64,000 nucleotides of DNA from Pantoea dispersa (GTDB lineage: Bacteria > Pseudomonadota > Gammaproteobacteria > Enterobacterales > Enterobacteriaceae): NCBI RefSeq assembly GCF_014155765.1, contig NZ_SCKT01000002.1, positions 280,427-344,426 of the forward strand. The letters are read 5' to 3'. A program made the position numbers and the translations under genes. The notes under the pieces are model-generated. The model was not told where the DNA came from and did no database searches. It saw only the letters and a list, made by a program, of their open reading frames with translations. The first letter of the stretch is position 1. Each line of letters opens with the position of its first letter. This document shows, one piece after another, positions 50,841 through 59,906 of this stretch.

Positions 50841-51740
50841 TTAACTCGCCAGCTGCGTCAGCCACTGAATCAGCGCCTCGCTGCCGGGCTGACTGCGGGA
50901 ACGCTGTGGCCAGGCGAGGAAATAGGGTTTGCTCAGCGGCAGGCTGAGCGGATCCACCACCTGTAGCGCGCCGCGCGCCAGTTCGCCGGCAATCAGGCGA
51001 CGCTGCCCCAGCAGCACACCGGCCCCGGCTACCGCCGCGTCTATGGCCAGGGAAGTGAGATTAAAACTGAATGCCGGCTTGACCGCCGGCTCCATGCTGC
51101 CTTTGGCCTGAAACCAGCTGCGCCAGTCGGGCAGAAAGCGCCCTTCATTGCCCCAGTCCAGATGGATCAACGGCGCCTGGCTGAGCAACGATTCGCCCGG
51201 GTAACGCTGTATCAGCGCCGGACTGGCGACCGGCAGCACCTCGTCACAGAACAGCCGTTGCTTGTCGAGTTGCGGGTAGCGATCCTCACCAAAGCAGATG
51301 ACAAAATCTGCCGGTGTGGCGCTGAAATCCACCGGCGCATGAGTGCCGTGCAGGCTGAGATCGCAGCCCGGGCAGTGAGCCCGCCAGGCGGTAATATTCG
51401 GCAGCAGCCATTTCGATGCCAGCGCCGGCAGTGAATAGAGCGTCAGCTTTGGCATGCTGGCCGCATGGCGCAAATTTTGCTGCCCCAGATGCAGAATGTC
51501 GAACGCTTCACTGACGTAGCGCAGATACTCTTTGCCGGTTTCCGTCAACATCACGCCGCTCTGGGTACGCACAAACAGTGCGCTGCCCAGCTGCGCTTCC
51601 AGTTGACGAATTTGCTGGCTGACGGCAGCCGGAGTCAGCGCCAGCTGTGCGGCGGCTTTCGCCAGGCTACCAAGTTCCGCCGCCACTTTGAACGACTGAA
51701 TCACGCTGATTTTCGGCAAACGCGACGCGGGTGCAGGCAT
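50841..51740 (-). CDS. LysR-family transcriptional regulator (GcvA-like)
   Basis: A 299-residue LysR protein of the GcvA/AmpR-like group: KISVIQSFKVAAELGSLAKA, helix-turn-helix AAAQLALTPAAVSQQIRQLE, and effector-domain blocks LYSLPALASKWLLPNITAWR and DFVICFGEDRYPQLDKQRLF. It is divergent from the 2-oxoglutarate oxygenase gene at 51838 with a 97-base gap, so it probably regulates that gene. Confidence 0.9.
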   Translation of the reverse strand: MPAPASRLPKISVIQSFKVAAELGSLAKAAAQLALTPAAVSQQIRQLEAQLGSALFVRTQSGVMLTETGKEYLRYVSEAFDILHLGQQNLRHAASMPKLTLYSLPALASKWLLPNITAWRAHCPGCDLSLHGTHAPVDFSATPADFVICFGEDRYPQLDKQRLFCDEVLPVASPALIQRYPGESLLSQAPLIHLDWGNEGRFLPDWRSWFQAKGSMEPAVKPAFSFNLTSLAIDAAVAGAGVLLGQRRLIAGELARGALQVVDPLSLPLSKPYFLAWPQRSRSQPGSEALIQWLTQLAS

Positions 51741-51837
51741 TAAGGTTTCCTTAGCAAGGCGTTAAATATTTATCGTTAGGCATCAACATATCAGGCCGTT
51801 ACAGTCTCTACACCTGCCAACTCAGAGAACCACCGCG

Positions 51838-52608
51838 ATGTCTGCTTTGATTCGATTTGATTTGCACCCCCTGGCCGACGCCGACTGGCGTCGGCACTGT
51901 CGCCAGCAGCTGGAGCAACACGGCGCGCTGGTACTTCGTCAGTTTTTGCAACCGGCTGCGCTGCAGGCGATCGTGGCTGACGGGCTGGCCCAGCGCCATC
52001 TGGCTTACCACACCGTCAGCAAGCACAACGTCTATCTGCTGAAGCCGGACGATACGTACCGTGCCGATCATCCGCGCAATCGTGACGTGATCAGCACCAA
52101 AGGCTGCATTACCGACGATGTAATTGCAGCGGAATCGCCGCTGCGTCAGTTGTACAATGACGAACTGTTTAAACGCTTTCTGTGTGATGTGCTGGACGAA
52201 GACGCGCTGTATCCGTATGCCGACCCGCTGTCGTCCATCAATCTGCATTACGCACCTGACGGCCAGGAACTCGGCTGGCATTTTGACAACTCCTCTTTCG
52301 CCATCACGCTGCTGGTGCAAAAACCGCGCGGCGGCGGGGTATTTGAGTATGTAAAAGATTTGCGCGATGCGGATGCCGGCGAGATGAACTACGACGGCGT
52401 CGCCGCCGTGCTCGATCAGCGCCAGCCGGTCGAGGCGCTGGAGACTGATGCCGGTGACCTGGTGCTGTTTCGCGGGCGTAATTCGCTGCACCGCGTGACG
52501 CCCACCGAAGGCGATGTCACGCGTATGCTGGCGGTGCTGGCCTACAACACCCAGCCCGGTATCGCGTTGTCCGAAACCGCGCGCATGACCTTTTACGGCC
52601 GGTTGTAA
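51838..52608 (+). CDS. 2-oxoglutarate/Fe(II) oxygenase of the BesD/HalD-like (ArpA-annotated) fold, HxD type
   Basis: A 256-residue non-haem iron oxygenase. The facial triad is complete: His148 and Asp150 in ELGWHFDNSSFAITLLVQ, and His218 in GRNSLHRVTP, with Arg229 (TRMLAVLAY) as likely 2-oxoglutarate ligand. The overall pattern (SSINLHYAPDGQELGWHFDN and LVLFRGRNSLHRVTP) fits the family that holds free-amino-acid radical halogenases such as BesD. Halogenases have Gly in place of the Asp, so this member should be a hydroxylase. Neighbouring peptidase and cationic amino-acid binding protein genes hint at lysine/arginine-type substrates (inference). Confidence 0.8.
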   Translation: MSALIRFDLHPLADADWRRHCRQQLEQHGALVLRQFLQPAALQAIVADGLAQRHLAYHTVSKHNVYLLKPDDTYRADHPRNRDVISTKGCITDDVIAAESPLRQLYNDELFKRFLCDVLDEDALYPYADPLSSINLHYAPDGQELGWHFDNSSFAITLLVQKPRGGGVFEYVKDLRDADAGEMNYDGVAAVLDQRQPVEALETDAGDLVLFRGRNSLHRVTPTEGDVTRMLAVLAYNTQPGIALSETARMTFYGRL

Positions 52609-53675
52609 GCCACCAGCGCGCGCCAGCCGCGCAGGAAAATCTGCCGGGTACGAAACGCAGTTAAGGCGCGCCAGTCCTCATCGGCGGGCCAGAACCCCTC
52701 CACCAGTTGCTGCTTCAGCGCGCGTCCGGCGTGGCTTGCCGGATCGCCCTGCAGATGCAGCCAGTGATCGTCGCGCACCCGGCGGTGCATCTCCTCACCC
52801 GGATAAGTGCCACACTCCACCACCAATGGCAGCAGCTGCGTGTCAGGCAGCGACGTCAGCAGAAACTGCGAGACATAGCCCGTTGCCGTGGCGGTCACGC
52901 CGGTGTCGCTGTCGCGCCCGGCGCCGGTAAACAGCAGCGTCAGCCACTCATCGTATAACGATTTGCCCCAGTCATGCGCCGGATAGCGCTGTTCAGCAAT
53001 CGCCAGCAGCATCGGATGGCCCCACGCGCCGGCACCGGTGTGCAGGTCGAAACTCAGGATGACCTGCGCCTGACGCAGATGCTGTTCGACGATGGCGTGC
53101 AGCGTTCGGTGCGACCAGGTCGGCTGCTGCCCGCCATAAAACAGGCCATCTGCTGCCTGATATTGGCCCGCTTCCACCACCCGTTTCAGCGCCGGCCAGC
53201 CTGACTGCTGCAGTGTCTCCGCCAGCAGCCGATCGGCATGTGCGCGGTCGCCGTGGTACAGATCGTGCCATAGCGCATAGTGCGGATTAGCGGGTGCGGG
53301 CTGGCTGAAATCGATGAAATTCCGGTTGAGATCGATATTGTCTTCATTGACGCGCCGCAGATGCGCAGCGCCCCATGGATTCAGCAGATGGACCAGCACA
53401 AGGGCGCAGTCGGGCGGTAACGCGGCGACATCGAAGCTATCAAGCCAGGCGATCTGGCTGTCTGAACCGTAATAGCCCTCCACACCGTGTGTGCCGGAGA
53501 GAATCAGCATGCGTTTGGGAGCCGCCGGATCGCCGATCACCGCGACGTCGGTGTACAGCGCGGCCCCGTCGGGCGCGGTCAGCGGATGGCGATAGGCAGT
53601 CAGCGCGCCGTGCTGGCGCGTGACGGCGGCCAGGAATCGCGCCCGCTGCCGGGTATAATCAGGGAGTAAAGACAT
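52593..53675 (-). CDS. M14-like zinc carboxypeptidase family protein (DUF2817)
   Basis: A 360-residue protein of the DUF2817 branch of the M14 carboxypeptidase fold. Zinc ligands: SGTHGVEGYYGSD (H-x-x-E, about 61-67) and FDLHTGAGAWGHP (His, about 216); substrate-binding NEDNIDLNRNF; and the general-base Glu likely in LPLVVECGTYPGEE. There is no signal peptide. Activity is unproven for the family. Its 3' end overlaps the oxygenase gene by 16 bases, and the binding-protein gene lies upstream in the same direction. Confidence 0.85.
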   Translation of the reverse strand: MSLLPDYTRQRARFLAAVTRQHGALTAYRHPLTAPDGAALYTDVAVIGDPAAPKRMLILSGTHGVEGYYGSDSQIAWLDSFDVAALPPDCALVLVHLLNPWGAAHLRRVNEDNIDLNRNFIDFSQPAPANPHYALWHDLYHGDRAHADRLLAETLQQSGWPALKRVVEAGQYQAADGLFYGGQQPTWSHRTLHAIVEQHLRQAQVILSFDLHTGAGAWGHPMLLAIAEQRYPAHDWGKSLYDEWLTLLFTGAGRDSDTGVTATATGYVSQFLLTSLPDTQLLPLVVECGTYPGEEMHRRVRDDHWLHLQGDPASHAGRALKQQLVEGFWPADEDWRALTAFRTRQIFLRGWRALVAYNRP

Positions 53676-53713
53676 GATTTTCCTGTGCGTAATGAAGGCA
53701 AATCGCCCTGCGA

Positions 53714-54484
53714 TTAGGGATAAACCTTAACCTTAAAGTACTTCTGCGCCAGCCGGTCGTAGGTGCCGTTGCTGTGCAGCGCGGCCAGCGCATTGTTAAT
53801 TAAAGTAAGATTGGCCGTATCGCCTTTACGCAGCCCGATACCTACGCCGTTGCCCAATAATGCTTTATCCACCAGCGTGGCTTTATTGACATAGCCCTTG
53901 CCTTCCGGCGTGTTGAGAAAGCCCTGCTCGGCCGAAACCGCATTCGCCAGGCTGGCATCGAGTCGACCCGCTACCAGATCCGGATAGATCTCCATCTGAT
54001 TCGGATACGAGACCACGTTGACGCCCTGCGGAGCCCATTTCGTTTTGGCGTAGGTTTCCTGAATGGTGCCCTGCGCGACGCCGATATTCTTCCCGCGCAG
54101 CGTGCTGATATCCGCCGTCAGCGTGCTGTTGGCAGGTGTCAGCAGCGCGCTGGGCGTGATATACAGCATATCGCTGAACGCCACCTGCTCGCGGCGCTTC
54201 TCCGTCATCGACATCGCCGACAGAATGGCGTCAAATTTCTTCGCCTGCAGCGCCGGAATGCTGCCGTCAAAGCCAATCTGCACCCACTGACATTTCACTT
54301 TGGCCTGCGCACAGATGGCATTGCCCAGATCAATATCAAAACCCTGCAGCGAGCCATCGCTGGCTTTGGATTCGAACGGTGGAAAAGTGGGATCGACGCC
54401 AAAACGCAGCGTCTGCTGCGCCGCAGCCAGTTGGCTGAGGGCGCTGAGTGACAACAGTAAGGCAAAAGACCAACGCTTTTTCAT
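53714..54484 (-). CDS. Periplasmic amino-acid-binding protein (lysine/arginine/ornithine/histidine type)
   Basis: A 256-residue SBP_bac_3 protein with signal peptide (MKKRWSFALLLSLSALSQLA, cleavage AAA-QQ). Family blocks: LRFGVDPTFPPFESKASDGS, GFDIDLGNAICAQAKVKCQW, FDGSIPALQAKKFDAILSAM SMTEKR and LVAGRLDASLANAVSAEQGF. The Cys pair near AICAQAKVKC matches the disulfide of the ArgT/HisJ group. It binds basic amino acids and would dock to a permease encoded elsewhere. It is likely co-transcribed with the M14-like gene 38 bases downstream. Confidence 0.9.
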   Translation of the reverse strand: MKKRWSFALLLSLSALSQLAAAQQTLRFGVDPTFPPFESKASDGSLQGFDIDLGNAICAQAKVKCQWVQIGFDGSIPALQAKKFDAILSAMSMTEKRREQVAFSDMLYITPSALLTPANSTLTADISTLRGKNIGVAQGTIQETYAKTKWAPQGVNVVSYPNQMEIYPDLVAGRLDASLANAVSAEQGFLNTPEGKGYVNKATLVDKALLGNGVGIGLRKGDTANLTLINNALAALHSNGTYDRLAQKYFKVKVYP

Positions 54485-54751
54485 GATGCTCTCCGGCAGG
54501 CTATCTCACAGGTTTTAACCTTGTAATAACACGATGCCGCTGACGCCACCATCAAAAGCGCGCAAAAATGCAGAGCAAATTCTTATATATGTTAATGAGT
54601 TAGCGAAATTTGTCGCGCCATTAAGTTTTACTTAACGCTCTGTCATGATTTTGTCATCAGGGGCTCATGCCGCTGTCAGCCTCGGTTTTCTATGCTAACC
54701 CGCGTTATACTGCCCGCCATCAGCAAGCGGCCGCCACTACCGGGAGATCGC

Positions 54752-55426
54752 ATGAAAATTTTGGTGATAGAAGATGAAGCCGGGGCGCGTGATTACATGC
54801 GCAAAGGATTGACCGAGGCCGGTTTTATCGTCGACGTGGCGGAAAACGGTCAGGATGGCCTGTTTTATGCGCAGGAGCACCATTACGATCTGATTCTGCT
54901 GGATGTGATGATGCCCGGAATCAATGGCTGGGAGGTGATGGCGCAGCTGGATAAGCAATTGCAAACGCCGGTGATTTTCCTGACTGCCAAAGGCACGGTG
55001 GAAGATCGCATCAAAGGGCTGGAACTGGGTGCCGATGACTATCTGGTCAAACCCTTCTCTTTCGCCGAACTGCTGGCGCGCGTGCGCACCCAATTGCGGC
55101 GCGGTAGCCAGCAAAAGCTGCCCGACATCCTGACGCTGGCCGATCTGCAGCTGGATATTGCCCGTCGCCGGGTCGAGCGCGCCGGACAGCGCATCGACCT
55201 GACCAACAAAGAGTTCAATCTGCTGCATCTGTTTCTGCTGCATCCCGGCGAGGTACTGACACGCACGGTGATTGCATCGCGCGTCTGGGATATGAATTTT
55301 GACAGCGACACCAACGTAGTGGATGTGGCAGTAAAACGGCTGCGGCAGAAAATTGACGGCCCTTTTACCCGACCATTAATTCATACCGTGCACGGTGTCG
55401 GTTATCGCTGCGAAGCTGAAACATGA
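54752..55426 (+). CDS. OmpR-family response regulator (heavy-metal CusR/CopR-like)
   Basis: A 224-residue regulator. The receiver domain has the acidic pair in KILVIEDEAGARDYM, the phospho-acceptor Asp in LILLDVMMPGINGWEV (about 51), Thr/Lys in IFLTAKGTVEDR and VKPFSFAELLARV. The C-terminal winged helix (about 125-220) includes SRVWDMNFDSDTNVVDVAVK RLRQKID and VHGVGYRC, the hallmark of CusR/CopR/PcoR-type regulators. The ATG at 54752 was chosen (CGGGAGATCGC upstream). It overlaps the kinase gene by four bases. Confidence 0.9.
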   Translation: MKILVIEDEAGARDYMRKGLTEAGFIVDVAENGQDGLFYAQEHHYDLILLDVMMPGINGWEVMAQLDKQLQTPVIFLTAKGTVEDRIKGLELGADDYLVKPFSFAELLARVRTQLRRGSQQKLPDILTLADLQLDIARRRVERAGQRIDLTNKEFNLLHLFLLHPGEVLTRTVIASRVWDMNFDSDTNVVDVAVKRLRQKIDGPFTRPLIHTVHGVGYRCEAET

Positions 55427-56802
55427 AACCCCGCTCGCTCGCCGTCCGCCTTTCGCTACTGCTCAGTGCTACGGTGGTGGTCATTTTTACACTCAGCGGC
55501 ATGGCGCTGTATCACGCACTGGCGAAGCAGATCGGCGTGCGCGATGACGCAGCCCTGCTGACGCGCATCGATCAAATGCGCACGCTGCTGCGCGATGAAG
55601 ATGCGCTGACGCTGATTCAGCAGAAGCCGCGGCTGTTCGCCAACATGCTGGGCAATACCGAATCGTTGCTGGTGCTGCGCTTTCCCGGCCAGCCGCCGCT
55701 GATCGTGATCAATCCCGGCGGGCGTCCGGTGCCAGCCATTACGCCGGTCGCCGCCGATCAGCCGTTAACCCTGCAATCGGTCCACCATCAGCAGGCGACG
55801 GACGGCACGCCGTTTATTGCCGCCGCCGCGTTAACGCCAACGCGCGATGGCAGCGGCCAGATCGAAATCATCACCGGTCGCCTGATGAGCGACCGCACGC
55901 AAACCCTCACCGGCTATCGCCACCAGATTATCCTGTGCACCGCGCTGGCGGCGCTGCTGGTCGCCGCGATCAGTGTGCTGCTGGTGCGCCACGGCCTGAC
56001 GCCGCTGCGCCGGCTGGCGGCGGAAGCTGGGGTGATCGACGTGCGGCGGCTGTCGCATCGCATTGAACTGACCAGCGCGCCAGGCGAGCTGCAACCGCTG
56101 CTGGCGGCGCTCAACCAGATGCTGAGCCGGCTGGAGCAAGGTTATCAGCAACTTAGCCAGGTCTCAGCGGACATGGCACACGATCTGCGCACGCCGATTG
56201 GCACGCTGCTTGGCCAGACGGAAGTGGCGCTAAACCAGCCGCGCAGCGTCAGCGAGTATCAAACGCTGCTGGGTTCCAATTATGCGGAGCTGGAGCGGCT
56301 GGCGAAGATGATTGATAACATGCTGTTTCTCGCCAAAGCCGCAGACGCCAGCCAGGCGCTGGACAGGCAACGCATCGATCTGACCCCGCTGGGTGAGCGG
56401 TTGAGTGACTATTTTGAGGGCATGGCGGAAGAGCATGGCATGCAGCTTGTCATCTCGCTTCACGGCGAGTTGCACGCCGATCCGCAGTTGTTACAGCGCG
56501 CGCTGGCGAATCTGATCGCTAACGCGCTGCATTACGGCACGCGCGACGGCACCATTCACGTCTCCAGCATTCCGCAGCCAGACGCCGTGCTTTTGATGGT
56601 GGAAAATCAGGGGCCGACGCTAAGTCAGGCGCAGCAGGCACGCCTGTTTGACCGCTTCTGGCGCGCCGATGCGTCACGCCAGCAGGGCGGCAGCGGACTG
56701 GGTCTGTCGATCGTGCGCGGGATCATGCAACTGCATCAGGGCAGTTGCACGGTGAGCAGCGAACACGGCATTACCCGTTTCTGCCTGCGGTTCCCACGTT
56801 AA
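55423..56802 (+). CDS. Heavy-metal-type sensor histidine kinase (CusS-like)
   Basis: A 459-residue inner-membrane kinase. Helix 1 is at about 11-31, a periplasmic domain at about 32-165, helix 2 at about 168-188, and HAMP at about 190-240. The dimerisation domain has the phospho-His in ADMAHDLRTPIGTLLGQTEV (about 250), and the ATPase domain has NLIANALHYGTRDG (N-box) and FDRFWRADASRQQGGSGLGL (G-box). With the upstream regulator it forms a complete two-component pair. No metal-efflux genes are adjacent, so the signal and regulon are open; envelope oxidative stress (as for HprSR) is also possible. Confidence 0.9.
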   Translation: MKPRSLAVRLSLLLSATVVVIFTLSGMALYHALAKQIGVRDDAALLTRIDQMRTLLRDEDALTLIQQKPRLFANMLGNTESLLVLRFPGQPPLIVINPGGRPVPAITPVAADQPLTLQSVHHQQATDGTPFIAAAALTPTRDGSGQIEIITGRLMSDRTQTLTGYRHQIILCTALAALLVAAISVLLVRHGLTPLRRLAAEAGVIDVRRLSHRIELTSAPGELQPLLAALNQMLSRLEQGYQQLSQVSADMAHDLRTPIGTLLGQTEVALNQPRSVSEYQTLLGSNYAELERLAKMIDNMLFLAKAADASQALDRQRIDLTPLGERLSDYFEGMAEEHGMQLVISLHGELHADPQLLQRALANLIANALHYGTRDGTIHVSSIPQPDAVLLMVENQGPTLSQAQQARLFDRFWRADASRQQGGSGLGLSIVRGIMQLHQGSCTVSSEHGITRFCLRFPR

Positions 56803-56839
56803 GCGCGCAGGTGCGCAGGTGCGCACCTGGTTAAGTCCC

Positions 56840-57493
56840 TTAGATAAACGTGAAAATTTCGTCCTGCGACAGACGCGATTTCGGCAGCGTGGCGTTGAAA
56901 TCTTCCTCACTGCGATAGCCAAGCGAAACCAGCACCACGCTGGTAAAGCCCTGTTCACGCAGGCCCAGCGCCTGGTCAAGTGCGCGCGCATCAAAGCCTT
57001 CCATCGGGGTGGCATCAATGCCGAGCATCGCTGCGCCCAGTAACAGTCCGCCCAGCGCCAGATAGACCTGTTTCTCCATCCACTGCGGCACGTCGCGCAG
57101 CTCATAACGGTGCATATCCACGTAGCTGCGGCGGCTCTTATCCTGCCCGGCTTTGGCTTCGGGTTTGGCAAAACGCCCGTCTTTCTCTTCCTGCGCCAGC
57201 ACGTTTTGCAGGTGCGCTTCATCCAGATCGGTGCGCATGCACAGCGCAATCACGTGTGAGGCGTTCAGCACCTTAGGATTGTTGTAAATGAACGCGCCAC
57301 TGGTGGATTGCGCCATCTTTTCCCGCCCTTCCGCAGTCGACGCGACAACAAAGTGCCACGGCTGCGAGTTGACCGATGACGGGCTGTTGCGCAGCAGGTT
57401 AAGCAGCGTGTCGATCTCCTGCTGCGGCAGCGTTTTGCCCGCAGAGAAAGCTTTTACGGTGTGACGGCGGGCAACCGCATCATTAAGGGTCAT
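56840..57493 (-). CDS. nfsB: Oxygen-insensitive NAD(P)H nitroreductase NfsB / dihydropteridine reductase
   Basis: A 217-residue FMN protein of exactly the NfsB length, closely similar to E. coli NfsB: RRHTVKAFSAGKTLPQQEID, NSPSSVNSQPWHFVVASTAE GREK, YVDMHRYELRDVPQWMEKQV YLALG and EDFNATLPKSRL at the C-terminus. It reduces nitroaromatics and quinones by two electrons with NAD(P)H in the cytosol. It stands alone between the kinase gene (convergent) and a quinone-oxidoreductase gene (same direction, about 100 bases away). Confidence 0.93.
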   Translation of the reverse strand: MTLNDAVARRHTVKAFSAGKTLPQQEIDTLLNLLRNSPSSVNSQPWHFVVASTAEGREKMAQSTSGAFIYNNPKVLNASHVIALCMRTDLDEAHLQNVLAQEEKDGRFAKPEAKAGQDKSRRSYVDMHRYELRDVPQWMEKQVYLALGGLLLGAAMLGIDATPMEGFDARALDQALGLREQGFTSVVLVSLGYRSEEDFNATLPKSRLSQDEIFTFI

Positions 57494-57597
57494 GAGAGTC
57501 TCCTGATTGAAGATTGCGCCAGAGCGCAGATAAATAGCAAAGTCGCTACCTTAACCGCCCGGGCTGACGGACGGTTAACCTTACGTGTTTTAATGAC

Positions 57598-58599
57598 TTA
57601 AAAGCCGCTGAGGACAATCTTGCCGCGTGCGCGACCGCTCTCAATCAACGCATGCGCTTTACGCAGGTTGGCCGCGCTGATGCTGCCGTGATGCTCGCCA
57701 GCGGTGGTCTGCAGGGTTTGATCGTCAATCAGCTGACTCACCTGCTGCAGAATCTGATGCTGGCGCTGCATATCGGCGGTATGGAACAGCGAGCGGGTAA
57801 ACATCAGTTCCCAGTGCAGCGAGATGGCTTTGCGCTTCAGCGGCACCGCATCCAGTGTTTCCGGATCGTCAATCAGCGCCAGTTTGCCCTGCGGAGCCAG
57901 CACATCGATCAACTGCGGATAGTAGCTGTCGGTATGGGTCAGTGAGGCCACGTAGCGCACCTCTTTATGGCCAATCGCTGCCAGCTGCTCGCCCAGCGGA
58001 CGCTGGTGATCGATAACATGATGGGCACCCAGCGAGCGCACCCAGTCGGCGGTTTCCGGGCGAGAGGCGGTACCAATTACCGTCAGTCGGGTCAGTTTGC
58101 GCGCCAGCTGCGTCAGCATCGAACCCACGCCGCCGCCCGCGCCGATGATCAGCAATGTGCCTTCGTCGGCAGCATCAATTTCCAGGCGATCAAACAGCAG
58201 TTCCCACGCGGTAAGTGACGTCAGCGGCAGCGCGGCGGCATCGGCGTCGCTCAGCGTGCGCGGCTTGAGTCCGGCGATGCGTTCATCCACCAGTCCATAC
58301 TCGGCATAGCTGCCAGCGCGTGTGATGTCGCCGGCGTAGTAAACTTCATCGCCGGGCTGAAACAGCGTGACATCGCTGCCCACCGCCTCGACCACGCCCA
58401 CCGCATCCCAGCCGAGAATGCGCGGCGTGTCCGTCGGGGCGCCAGCACGCACTTTGGTATCAACCGGGTTAACCGCAATCGCGCTGATTTTCACCAGCAG
58501 ATCGCGTGCGCCTGGCTGCGGTTTCGCCACGTCCAGTTCATACAACGCATTTTCATCTGAAATCGGTAAACCGTTTTGGCTATAAACAATCGCTTTCAT
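57598..58599 (-). CDS. Zinc-type alcohol dehydrogenase-like / quinone oxidoreductase (MDR superfamily)
   Basis: A 333-residue medium-chain reductase from the ATG at 58599; the in-frame extension of 72 codons upstream was rejected because it crosses the regulator's promoter and is Cys- and Arg-rich. MKAIVYSQNGLPISDENALY is the usual start. The cofactor loop is LLIIGAGGGVGSMLTQLARK (about 152-171). Zn-binding Cys are absent, as in the quinone-reductase branch. It reduces quinones or enones with NADPH. It is divergent from a LysR gene, with a perfect palindrome between. Confidence 0.87.
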   Translation of the reverse strand: MKAIVYSQNGLPISDENALYELDVAKPQPGARDLLVKISAIAVNPVDTKVRAGAPTDTPRILGWDAVGVVEAVGSDVTLFQPGDEVYYAGDITRAGSYAEYGLVDERIAGLKPRTLSDADAAALPLTSLTAWELLFDRLEIDAADEGTLLIIGAGGGVGSMLTQLARKLTRLTVIGTASRPETADWVRSLGAHHVIDHQRPLGEQLAAIGHKEVRYVASLTHTDSYYPQLIDVLAPQGKLALIDDPETLDAVPLKRKAISLHWELMFTRSLFHTADMQRQHQILQQVSQLIDDQTLQTTAGEHHGSISAANLRKAHALIESGRARGKIVLSGF

Positions 58600-58692
58600 G
58601 CAACAGGCTCCAGGTGAGTGAATATTTTCAGGGTGTTGACAGCAGCATAGCCAGACATCGCGCCGGGAAAAATGCCTGTTGCAGGAAAACAC

Positions 58693-58711
58693 TTTCACTC
58701 GTAGAGTGAAA
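58693..58711. promoter_or_regulatory. Perfect palindrome TTTCACTC-GTA-GAGTGAAA in the LysR/quinone-reductase gap
   Basis: Eight-base arms, three-base centre, between divergent genes and about 25 bases before the LysR start. It fits a LysR autorepression or recognition site. Confidence 0.55.
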
Positions 58712-58735
58712 ATCCCGATAATGGCGAGAACGTCG

Positions 58736-59653
58736 ATGATTCGTTTAGAAGATGTCACCCTGTTTGTGCGCTCTGCCGCGCTGGGCAGTTTTTCCCGCGC
58801 AGCGCGCGAAGCCAACCTGCTGCCCGGTCAGGTCAGCGCCGCCATTCAGCGGCTGGAGCGCGATCTCGATCGCCGTCTGTTTGCGCGATCGACGCGCAGC
58901 CTGCGTTTAACGGCGGAAGGCGAAAAGTATCTGCCGTTCGCGCAGGAGATGCTGGCGCTTATGCACGCCGGTGCGGAGAGCCTGCAAAGCCACGACGATG
59001 CCCTGAGCGGCGAGCTGAAAATCGCTCTGCCGTCTGACATCGGCCGCCATATTATTCTGCCGCTGCTGACAGAATTTTGCCGGGCGCATCCGGCGCTCGG
59101 GCTGCGTCTCTCGTTTTCCGATCAGGTGAGTGACGTGTTCCGCGATCCGGTGGATATCGCCATTCGCTACGGTAAGCTGGAGGACAGCAGCTATGTCGCG
59201 CTACCGCTGGCGGAAGAAAACCGCCGTGTGATGGTCGCCGCACCCGATTATCTCGATCGACATGGCCGTCCGGAAAAACTCGAGGATCTGGCACAGCATC
59301 ACTGTCTGCCGTTTGTCATGGGCGGTCACGTGTATGATAAATGGACTTTTCCGCAGGAAGGGATGCGGCGACAGATTACGGTGAAAAGCCGGCTGCTGTG
59401 CGACGACGCTGAAGTGGCGCGCCGCTGGGCGATTGCCGGGATGGGGATTGCTTATAAATCCTGGCTTGATGTCTGCGACGATATCAGACACGGCCGGCTG
59501 GAACGGGTGCTGCCGCAGCTGCCAGGCGAAAGCACGCCGCTGCATTTAATCTGCCCGCACCGCAAACAATTCTCGCCGGCGATTCGCGCTTTACATCAAT
59601 TACTGCGTGAACATTTACGCACTCTGACGGCGCAAATCTTACCGGCGATTTAA
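58736..59653 (+). CDS. LysR-family transcriptional regulator
   Basis: A 305-residue LysR protein of the CrgA/DmlR-like group; MIRLEDVTLFVRSAALGSFS RAAREANLLPGQVSAAIQRL contains the helix-turn-helix. The effector domain includes FSDQVSDVFRDPVDIAIRYG. An earlier in-frame ATG at 58721 is possible, but 58736 gives the typical start. It is divergent from the quinone-oxidoreductase gene and likely controls it. Confidence 0.88.
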   Translation: MIRLEDVTLFVRSAALGSFSRAAREANLLPGQVSAAIQRLERDLDRRLFARSTRSLRLTAEGEKYLPFAQEMLALMHAGAESLQSHDDALSGELKIALPSDIGRHIILPLLTEFCRAHPALGLRLSFSDQVSDVFRDPVDIAIRYGKLEDSSYVALPLAEENRRVMVAAPDYLDRHGRPEKLEDLAQHHCLPFVMGGHVYDKWTFPQEGMRRQITVKSRLLCDDAEVARRWAIAGMGIAYKSWLDVCDDIRHGRLERVLPQLPGESTPLHLICPHRKQFSPAIRALHQLLREHLRTLTAQILPAI

Positions 59654-59906
59654 TCTCACCGCTGCGCCTCGACGCCATCAGCCACGCAATCCGGACCAGC
59701 CATCAGGCGAATGCCTCTGCGATTTATCTTTAAAATTAAGGACGCGTGGCCGCAAGCGGATGAAATGTTGTGCCTTCTGAACCCGCGCATGAAAACGCAG
59801 CCGTCCGGCACCTCTGATAACCGTGGCACAGCATAGTAATCTTATTCTTAACAGGTAATATTTAACGTTACTTCACTGTATTCACGTTAATTATTCAGGA
59901 CTGATG

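Noticed and set aside
56803-56835. Repeated CAGGTGCGCA with the palindrome CAGGTGCGCACCTG after the kinase gene
   Set aside because: A local hairpin between convergent genes, but with no T tract on either side, so it was not called as a terminator; only about two repeat units are present.
57598-58815. N-terminal extension of the quinone-oxidoreductase to 405 residues
   Set aside because: The extra 72 codons cross the divergent promoter and palindrome, are Cys/Arg-rich, and the family starts at MKAIVY.
59711-59836. A 41-residue plus-strand frame after the LysR gene
   Set aside because: Ribosome-site spacing is only three bases, and composition is unremarkable.
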